Shown here in pieces: positions 1 to 5,087 of a DNA stretch of 14,436 nt. The notes beneath the pieces are model-generated. The model worked only from the letters and a program-made list of their open reading frames with translations. It was not told the DNA's origin and searched no databases. The DNA lies in the NCBI GenBank assembly GCA_036840015.1, contig DAISVV010000057.1, forward strand, positions 1-14,436, given 5' to 3'. The number at the start of each line of letters is the position of its first letter. The first letter of the stretch is position 1. Source of the DNA: SZUA-430 sp036840015 (GTDB lineage: Bacteria; Pseudomonadota; Alphaproteobacteria; Micropepsales; Micropepsaceae). The position numbers and the translations under genes were made by a program.

Positions 1-286
1 GATTATGGTGGATGCTATCATTTGCTGGGCGCTGCCGGAGGCGGCGCTGGCGGCGAAACGCGGCCAGCAGCACGCCCCAGCCCCCCTCCTCGGTCCAGCG
101 TCGATATTGCCGGTAGGCCGAATTCCAGTTGCCGAACTCGGGCGGCAGGTCACGCCAGGGTACGCCGGTACGCGTCACGTTCAAGATACCGTCCAGCACT
201 CGTCGATGATCCAATGGCCGACGGCCGCCCCGCGTGCGGTTCTCGATCAGAAACGGCGCGAAGAACGCTCATGCCGCGTCGCTCAT
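1..286 (-). pseudogene. IS5-family transposase, N-terminal part, inactivated
   Basis: Reading from the ATG at 286-284, the conceptual product begins MSDAA, then meets an in-frame TGA at 271-269 where relatives have Trp. It continues as AFFAPFLIENRTRGG, then GVPWRDLPPEFGNW, then YRQYRRWTEEGGWGVLLAAF, which is the conserved N-terminal (DUF4096-like) domain of IS5 transposases. Around 56-58 the frame is lost. A one-base correction restores a segment ending SAQQMIASTII. Family members usually have IDST at that point, carrying the first catalytic Asp of the DDE triad; here it reads IAST. A nonsense codon, a frameshift and a probable catalytic substitution make this a pseudogene. Some IS5 subgroups use programmed frameshifting, but that would not explain the TGA, and no obvious slippery heptamer is seen. 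It is cut by the window start. Confidence 0.75.
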
Positions 287-356
287 CAATCCGCCAAGCA
301 CCGCCGCCCTTCTCAAAGAGCAGCCGTGAATCACGTATCAGACGATTCGGGAACCC
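1..356 (-). mobile_element. IS5-family insertion sequence remnant, one end only
   Basis: The minus strand encodes the N-terminal part of an IS5-type transposase. Upstream of it lies a probable terminal region ending near 350-356, with the sequence GGGTTCCCGAATCGTCTGA read on the minus strand. A subterminal inverted pair, GAATC/GATTC, is at 328-348. The other end of the element lies outside the window, so neither the paired inverted repeat nor a target duplication can be checked, and the exact boundary is estimated. The reading frame carries several lesions, so this copy is not autonomous. Confidence 0.7.
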
Positions 357-393
357 CATTTGTCCACACATCCTGGTATTGTGCGCCCCGCAG

Positions 394-540
394 TTACCGA
401 TGGCGGAAGGCGCGCGTTGACGCCGCTACGCCGGCGATGCTGCCCGAAGTCCGTGAAAGGGCGACCAGGGTCGCGTGGATGCCGATGCGGGCGAGCACGA
501 CGAGCGCCACCACTGCAAAGGCGCGAACGACCCGGCGCAT
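394..540 (-). CDS. Short hydrophobic ORF, possibly a truncated membrane or secreted protein
   Basis: This is a 48-codon minus-strand ORF starting MRRVVRAFAVVALVVLARIG: a basic N-terminus followed by a hydrophobic stretch at about residues 6-26, like a signal anchor or signal peptide. The start is chosen because a near-perfect Shine-Dalgarno (AAGGAGG on the minus strand, 546-552) lies five bases upstream. The tail, from about residue 27 to the stop, is unremarkable and basic. It ends about 40 bp from the estimated end of the IS remnant. The frame may therefore be the 5' part of a gene whose remainder was lost when the element inserted or the region rearranged. No family is recognised. It could also be an intact small membrane peptide or a chance ORF. 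Confidence 0.4.
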   Translation of the reverse strand: MRRVVRAFAVVALVVLARIGIHATLVALSRTSGSIAGVAASTRAFRHR

Positions 541-545
541 CTCAT

Positions 546-552
546 CCTCCTT
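546..552 (-). promoter_or_regulatory. Strong Shine-Dalgarno for the 48-codon ORF
   Basis: The minus strand reads AAGGAGG followed by ATGAG and then the ATG at 540. It is the strongest ribosome-binding site in the first 1.4 kb and is the main argument that the small ORF is, or was, translated. Confidence 0.5.
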
Positions 553-733
553 CGCGAGAATGTTCCGTCGGGAAAGATAGCCCATCCGGTCCATCACCAT
601 CAGGAGCGAAGGCATACTTCCGATGCCGCATCCACCCATGCGGGTTCCAATGCTGGGGGTGTGCCGGTGTGATGCCCCGTGGTGAAACAGCGAGACCGGA
701 ATTGGAATGCTGGCGACCAGGCATGACACGCAG

Positions 734-925
734 TTATCGCTTCGGCTCACACCGCCAGTACTGGATCACCAAACCCGGATTTCGCTCCTGCCATTCGCGG
801 ACGACGCTCAATCTCGATGCCGTACACGGCTCCTCGGTGACGGGTTCGAGTGCGGGGGTCGTGTACTCCGCGCACGTTCCCGCCTGTGGAAGACACGCCA
901 TGATGATGAGCAAGGCCTCGCGCAT
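734..925 (-). CDS. Small probable secreted protein, 63 aa, function unknown
   Basis: The product starts MREALLIIMACLPQAGTCAEY. It has a short basic N-terminus, a hydrophobic core (residues 4-12) and a possible signal-peptidase site after Ala19 (GTCA). The mature part is about 44 residues with two cysteines (in EPCTAS and YWRCEP), which could form a disulfide. The ending, VVREWQERNPGLVIQYWRC, resembles from memory a group of very small exported proteins common in Hyphomicrobiales, in which an 'AWxxxNPGxxVxxWRC' type ending follows a signal peptide. No function is known to me. No strong Shine-Dalgarno precedes the ATG; an internal Met9 is possible but would shorten the signal peptide. It lies upstream of, and codes in the same direction as, the ORF at 394-540. 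Confidence 0.55.
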   Translation of the reverse strand: MREALLIIMACLPQAGTCAEYTTPALEPVTEEPCTASRLSVVREWQERNPGLVIQYWRCEPKR

Positions 926-1054
926 AGGCCGGGTGCTTCGCTGCTCAACTTGTGAGGGACAACCAAAACGAGAAGTGCAACACCTTCGACGGAAGGACGC
1001 ATGGATAACGTGCGCCGGTCACCGCCCGGACCCTCCACTCCCGAACCCGCCCCT

Positions 1055-1073
1055 GGGGGGGGGGGGGGGGGGG
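1055..1073. repeat. Homopolymer run of 19 G
   Basis: Nineteen consecutive G follow a C-rich segment (CCCGCCCCT). Runs this long are rare in bacterial chromosomes. They are a known artefact of two-colour sequencing chemistry and of poor assembly at contig ends. The N gap 75 bp away supports an assembly origin, though a real, variable G tract cannot be excluded. Confidence 0.8.
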
Positions 1074-1147
1074 AGTTGTAGTACCAAAAACAGAAGGAAT
1101 TGGGGGTGATGTAGAGGAATGCAGGTGCTTTCGAACGGGGTGCCGGA

Positions 1148-1157
1148 NNNNNNNNNN
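1148..1157. other. Scaffold gap (10 N)
   Basis: Ten undetermined bases join two contigs. Ten is a placeholder size in many scaffolders, so real length, order and even adjacency of the flanks are uncertain. Confidence 0.98.
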
Positions 1158-1197
1158 CTTCCCCTCTCCGTACGGATTCGGGGTGAAGTACAGGTCT

Positions 1198-1242
1198 GCC
1201 GAGGCGTTCGGCACGGATGGCAGAAGCGGTTCATCGAACCGC
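1198..1242. repeat. Two adjacent perfect hairpins
   Basis: GCCGA-GGCGT-TCGGC lies at 1198-1212 and GCGGTTC-ATC-GAACCGC at 1226-1242. The second has seven perfect base pairs and a three-base loop. No T run follows either, so they do not look like intrinsic terminators for plus-strand transcription. They could be a dyad operator, an mRNA leader structure for the operon beginning at 1410, or remains of an intergenic palindromic repeat. Confidence 0.45.
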
Positions 1243-1409
1243 AAGACGCTGGGCGGAACAACCTCAGCTGCTTTGCGACGTGCGCGTGCTTCGGTCCATT
1301 GAACAGCGCCTCTGCCTGACTCTTCGCGACGCCTTCGCGCTCCCGCAGGGTGGACAGACGCCGATGCCGTTGCTAGCTTCATTGAAGCTTGATTTGATCG
1401 TGTTCAAAC

Positions 1410-2276
1410 ATGAAGCCAGCCGCCTTCGCTTATGAGAGACCCGCGTCACTCGCCGACGCGCTGGCCCTGATCGGTGTGAATCCCGATGGGGCAAAGCTCA
1501 TTGCGGGCGGCCAAAGCCTTGTTCCAGCTATGAACTTTCGCCTCGCACGCCCGGAGATGCTGGTCGACATCGCTGGGCTTCCGGATCTCGACGTCGTTCA
1601 CGAAGACGGAGGGGATCTCGTGATTGGCGCACTGACCCGCCACGCCAGATTTCATGCGCCGGTATGCGCGGGTGAACTTGGCGACCTGCTTTCGCGAGTG
1701 GTGCGCCATATTGCTCACTATCCGATCCGTCAGCGCGGCACGTTTGGTGGCTCGCTCTGCCATGCAGACCCGGCAGCGGAATGGTGCCTTGTCGCCGCCA
1801 CATTTGATGCTCGAATGATGATTGCCGGCCCAAGTGGCACGCGAGTGGTCGCGGCGTCCGACTTCTTCCGCGGCAGCTTCACGACTGCAGTCGGGCCGGC
1901 CGACATCCTGACGGAAATCCGCCTGCCACGGCTGGCGCCGGGCTGGCGCACCGGCTTTCGGGAGTTCGCCCGGCGACACGGGGACTTCGCTCTCGCCATG
2001 TCGCTCGCGGCGCTGGAAATCAAGGGCGGAACCATTTGCAACGCACGCGTAGGCGTGGGCGCGGTTTCGGACCGGCCGCGGCGTCTCGAAGCGGTCGAAA
2101 CGTTGCTCATCGGGCGTCCACCGAATCAAGCAAGTTTCGCTGCGGCTGGAGAACTGGGGCGCGATCTCGTCAGTCCTCACGGTGATATCCACGGCTCAGC
2201 AGCCTATCGTCGCGATCTTACTGCGGCCATGATCGAAAGGGCGCTCGCCGACGCAGCCGCCCTGGCAGCCTCATGA
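1410..2276 (+). CDS. Mo hydroxylase FAD-binding (medium) subunit, CoxM/CutM/XdhB-like
   Basis: This is the 288-residue flavin subunit of a three-component molybdenum hydroxylase. It passes electrons from the [2Fe-2S] clusters to FAD and then to an acceptor. Both FAD-binding signatures are present: AGGQSL at residues 32-37 and RGTFGGSLCHADPAAE at 109-124 (family pattern TxGGxxxxxDPAAE). The C-terminal domain, from about residue 180 (FREFARRHGDFALAMSLAAL), is the typical CODH-type flavoprotein C-terminal fold. Length is normal for the family. The ATG at 1410 is the natural start (MKPAAFAYERP, a common N-terminus), although its Shine-Dalgarno is weak. The next gene starts 13 bp after the stop, so the two are almost certainly cotranscribed. 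Family assignment is secure; the substrate of the complex is unknown. Confidence 0.93.
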   Translation: MKPAAFAYERPASLADALALIGVNPDGAKLIAGGQSLVPAMNFRLARPEMLVDIAGLPDLDVVHEDGGDLVIGALTRHARFHAPVCAGELGDLLSRVVRHIAHYPIRQRGTFGGSLCHADPAAEWCLVAATFDARMMIAGPSGTRVVAASDFFRGSFTTAVGPADILTEIRLPRLAPGWRTGFREFARRHGDFALAMSLAALEIKGGTICNARVGVGAVSDRPRRLEAVETLLIGRPPNQASFAAAGELGRDLVSPHGDIHGSAAYRRDLTAAMIERALADAAALAAS

Positions 2277-2289
2277 GACGACAAGTGCC

Positions 2290-4602
2290 ATGAACTGGTC
2301 CGGCCGCAGCCTGCGCCGTTTCGAGGATCCCGCCTTGCTGCGTGGCGAAGGCCGCTTCGTCGCCGACCACGCCCGCGGGGCCCTTCACGTGACGTTTGTT
2401 CGCAGCCCGGTTGCCGCTGGAAAGATCACTGGCATCGAGCTGCCCGAAGCCTTCGATGGGCACGTCTTCACGGCCGACGACCTAAAGGGCGTCGGCGTCA
2501 TTCAGCCGATCCTGAATCGACCGGACTACAGGCGCGTTCCGCAGCCCGTGTTTCCTCGCGACAGAGTGGTGTTCGCAGGTCAAGCTGTCGCAATGGTGGT
2601 CGCCACGACGGAGGCCGCCGCGGAGGACCTCGCGGAACAGGTTTATGTGGAAATCGAGCCCGAGGATGCGATCGTTGGCTTTGAGTCGGCGCTCGCGCCC
2701 GGCGCCCGCGCTGTGCATCGCGAGGCGCCCGACAATGTGCTGGTCTCTGGCAGCATGCGAACCCCGGGGCTGGATGCGGCATTCGCCGCGGCGGCAGCAG
2801 TTGTCGAGGTTGACATCCGGTCTGCCCGGCAGTCGGCGATGCCCCTTGAGCCGCGCGGCGGAGTCGCCGAATTCGATCCAGGCAGCGGTCGAGTCTGCCT
2901 GTACGCATCCGTCCAAATGCCACACATGCTGCGCACAGGACTTGCCGACATTCTGGGAATGCCCGAGGCGGATTTGCGGGTGGTGGCGCCCGACGTCGGC
3001 GGCGGGTTCGGTCAGAAGATGTCGCTCTACCCGGAATACGTGGCGCTTGTGTGGGCGGCACGGGCGCTTCGCCGGAAGCTCGCTTGGATCGAGGACAGGC
3101 GCGAGAACTTCCTGGCCGCTTCGCACGGCAGGGACCAGCGGTTCCGGGTCCGCGGCGCGTTCGACGCGGACGGCCGCCTTTCAGGTCTCGATGGCGACCT
3201 ACTCTCCAACGTCGGCGCTTTTTCCTGCTATCCGGTGACCTGCGGCGTTGAGCCACTGATGGCCTTCGCCGAATTGCCTGGCCCCTACCGCGTGCCTGAG
3301 TACGGCGTCACTTCGCGCGGCGTCGCCACCAATACGGCGATGATGGCGCCCTATCGGGGTGTGTCGAGGCCGATGCTGACCCTCACCATGGAGCAACTCA
3401 TGGACCGAGGAGCGGCCAGACTCGGTCTCGATCCCGTGGAGATCAGGCGGCGCAACCTCATCACCGAATTCCCGCATCGCTCACCGACCGGCCTGGTCTA
3501 TGACGAAGGTTCCTATCTCGCCTCCATGGAGGCGGCAGTCCGCCTCGTCGACCTGCCTGCTTTCCGCTCCCGCCAAGCTGAGGCCCTGGAGCGTGGTCGC
3601 CACATCGGTATCGGCGTTTCGGTGTTCTCCGAGCGTTCGGGTTACGGCACGCCGGCCTTTGCCGCGCGGAAGATGCAGATCGTGCCGGGTTACGAGACAG
3701 TCGAGTGCGAGATGGACCCGTCCGGTCGTGTAACGCTCAGGATCGGCGCCTCACCGCACGGACAAGGACTGAAGACGGCGCTTGCCCAACTCGCGGCAGA
3801 CCGCCTCGGTATCGATCCAGCCAGTATCCGCGTCATTGCCGGAGACACCGACGCTACCCCCTATGGCTGGGGTACGTTCGCCAGCCGCTCGATGGTGATC
3901 GCCGGTGGCGCAAGCCGCCTTGCCGCCGACCGCATCGCGTCGAAACTGCGCGCCGCTGCCGCTTGTCTTCTTGAATGCGTCGCCGACGACATCGAGTTGA
4001 AAGACGGGCTGGCCACTGCATCCGGCACCAACCGGTCACTCAGCATCTCAGAGGTTGCGCGCGCCCTTCACCATGGGAGCTATCAGTTTCCCGATCTCAC
4101 TGCAGGCCTTAGGGAGCAGGCCTTCTATGACCCCGCCGGCACCTTCTCCAATGCCTGCCACATCGCCGAGGTCGAAGTCGACACGGCCACTGGCGCGGTG
4201 CGCATCAACCGCTTCCTCGTTGTGGAGGACGCCGGCAGGCTGATCAATCCGATGATCGTCAAAGGCCAGATTGCGGGCGGCGTGGCGCAGGGTATCGCGA
4301 GCGCTCTCCACGAGGAACTGGTCCACGACGAGCATGGAACGCTCCTGACTGCCTCGCTTGCGGATTATGGGGCGCCGACGTCGGCCGAGATTCCCGCGAT
4401 AGAGATCCATCACCTGGAGACGATCTCGCCCGCAACGGTGACCGGCGCGAAGGGTCTTGGTGAGGGCGGCGCCATCGGCGCTCCGGCCGCCGTGGTTGCG
4501 GCGATCAATGACGCGCTCGCGCCGCTCGGCGTCGTCCTCGATAGGATTCCAGCAACGCCCGACCGCATCCGCGCGGCGATCATTAAGGCTACAGCGCCAT
4601 GA
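2290..4602 (+). CDS. Mo hydroxylase molybdopterin-binding (large) subunit A
   Basis: This 770-residue catalytic subunit belongs to the xanthine dehydrogenase/aldehyde oxidase superfamily. The N-terminal a/b-hammerhead domain spans about residues 15-130 (LRRFEDPALLRGEGRFVAD), followed by the molybdopterin domains. Visible cofactor and active-site motifs are SVQMPH with Gln209 (the position of the Gln near the apical Mo oxo ligand in relatives), VGGGFGQK at 236-243, APYRGVSRPM at 353-362, GASPHGQG at 486-493, and GLGEGG with the catalytic-base Glu725. The CO-dehydrogenase loop AYxCSFR is absent; this region reads YRGVSRPM, so CO oxidation is unlikely. The loop also departs from the common YRGxGRPE form. 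Its stop overlaps the start of the Fe-S subunit gene (ATGA at 4599-4602), indicating translational coupling. The substrate is undetermined; N-heterocycles, aldehydes and related compounds are typical. Confidence 0.93.
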   Translation: MNWSGRSLRRFEDPALLRGEGRFVADHARGALHVTFVRSPVAAGKITGIELPEAFDGHVFTADDLKGVGVIQPILNRPDYRRVPQPVFPRDRVVFAGQAVAMVVATTEAAAEDLAEQVYVEIEPEDAIVGFESALAPGARAVHREAPDNVLVSGSMRTPGLDAAFAAAAAVVEVDIRSARQSAMPLEPRGGVAEFDPGSGRVCLYASVQMPHMLRTGLADILGMPEADLRVVAPDVGGGFGQKMSLYPEYVALVWAARALRRKLAWIEDRRENFLAASHGRDQRFRVRGAFDADGRLSGLDGDLLSNVGAFSCYPVTCGVEPLMAFAELPGPYRVPEYGVTSRGVATNTAMMAPYRGVSRPMLTLTMEQLMDRGAARLGLDPVEIRRRNLITEFPHRSPTGLVYDEGSYLASMEAAVRLVDLPAFRSRQAEALERGRHIGIGVSVFSERSGYGTPAFAARKMQIVPGYETVECEMDPSGRVTLRIGASPHGQGLKTALAQLAADRLGIDPASIRVIAGDTDATPYGWGTFASRSMVIAGGASRLAADRIASKLRAAAACLLECVADDIELKDGLATASGTNRSLSISEVARALHHGSYQFPDLTAGLREQAFYDPAGTFSNACHIAEVEVDTATGAVRINRFLVVEDAGRLINPMIVKGQIAGGVAQGIASALHEELVHDEHGTLLTASLADYGAPTSAEIPAIEIHHLETISPATVTGAKGLGEGGAIGAPAAVVAAINDALAPLGVVLDRIPATPDRIRAAIIKATAP

Positions 4603-5087
4603 CATCCGAGCAAGCCGTCACATTCACCGTCAACGGTCGCACAACCCGCGTCCTCGTGGAGCCGCGGCGTAACCTTGCGGACACGTTGCGCGAGGTTTGC
4701 GGGCTGACAGGCACGCATGTCGGCTGCGAGCATGGCGTCTGTGGCGCCTGCACCGTGCTTGTCGATGGCCGGCCGATGCGCGCGTGCCTCGTCTTCGCCG
4801 TGCAGCTCGAAGGCGCCAGTATCGAAACTGTTGAGAGCCTCGCCGCGCCTGACGGAACGCTCCATCCGCTGCAGCAGGCGTTCTGGGAGCATCATGGGCT
4901 GCAGTGCGGCTTCTGCACACCGGGCTTCCTCATGCTGGCGCTCGGCGCCCTGCGCGAGAAGCCCGACCTGAACGACGAGGAGATCCGCGAGGTCGTCGCC
5001 TCCAACCTTTGCCGCTGCACCGGCTATCAGAATATTCTCACCGCAGTTCGGGCGGCGGCTGCGGCAATTCGCGGCAGCGCGTCATGA
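4599..5087 (+). CDS. Mo hydroxylase [2Fe-2S] (small) subunit, CoxS/CutS/XdhC-type ferredoxin
   Basis: This 162-residue electron-transfer subunit carries two [2Fe-2S] clusters. The N-terminal plant-ferredoxin-like domain has Cys43, Cys48, Cys51 and Cys63 (CEHGVCGAC, then RACL). The C-terminal helical domain has Cys103 and Cys106 (QCGFCTPG) and Cys138 and Cys140 (LCRCTGY). All eight ligands are present, and Gln102 before the second-domain Cys matches the residue that contacts the pyranopterin in solved relatives. The start overlaps the stop of large subunit A, and the stop overlaps the start of large subunit B (ATGA at 5084-5087). The gene therefore sits between two catalytic-subunit genes and could serve both. 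Length and motifs are standard for the family. Confidence 0.95.
   Translation: MTSEQAVTFTVNGRTTRVLVEPRRNLADTLREVCGLTGTHVGCEHGVCGACTVLVDGRPMRACLVFAVQLEGASIETVESLAAPDGTLHPLQQAFWEHHGLQCGFCTPGFLMLALGALREKPDLNDEEIREVVASNLCRCTGYQNILTAVRAAAAAIRGSAS

Larger units (their letters stand above)
926..1409. other. Non-coding stretch with assembly gap upstream of the Mo-hydroxylase operon
   Basis: I see no convincing gene here on either strand. Open frames exist but cross the G run and the Ns and have no recognisable product. The stretch contains 19 consecutive G at 1055-1073, ten Ns at 1148-1157, two small hairpins at 1198-1212 and 1226-1242, and an imperfect repeat on either side of the gap. The promoter of the downstream operon should lie in the last 150 bp, but no convincing -35/-10 pair stands out. 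Because of the gap, the true distance between the left border and the operon is unknown. Confidence 0.6.

Noticed and set aside
56..58. Programmed frameshift joining two transposase ORFs
   Set aside because: No clear slippery heptamer is seen, and a separate in-frame TGA plus loss of the conserved Asp point to decay instead.
360..1109. 249-codon plus-strand open frame across the left border
   Set aside because: It runs through the G run, has no recognisable domain, and is antisense to the better supported 63-residue secreted protein.
1217..1435. 72-codon plus-strand ORF just before the FAD subunit
   Set aside because: No recognisable product, overlaps the start of a well-supported gene, and lies beside an assembly gap.
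2498..3256. Long open frame (252 codons) on the minus strand inside large subunit A
   Set aside because: Arginine/proline-rich translation with no motif, lying opposite a gene with clear conserved motifs; typical high-GC shadow frame.
4904..5083. 60-residue N-terminal extension of large subunit B
   Set aside because: It lies wholly within the Fe-S subunit gene, is Arg-rich, and the ATG at 5084 gives the normal family N-terminus with an ATGA overlap.
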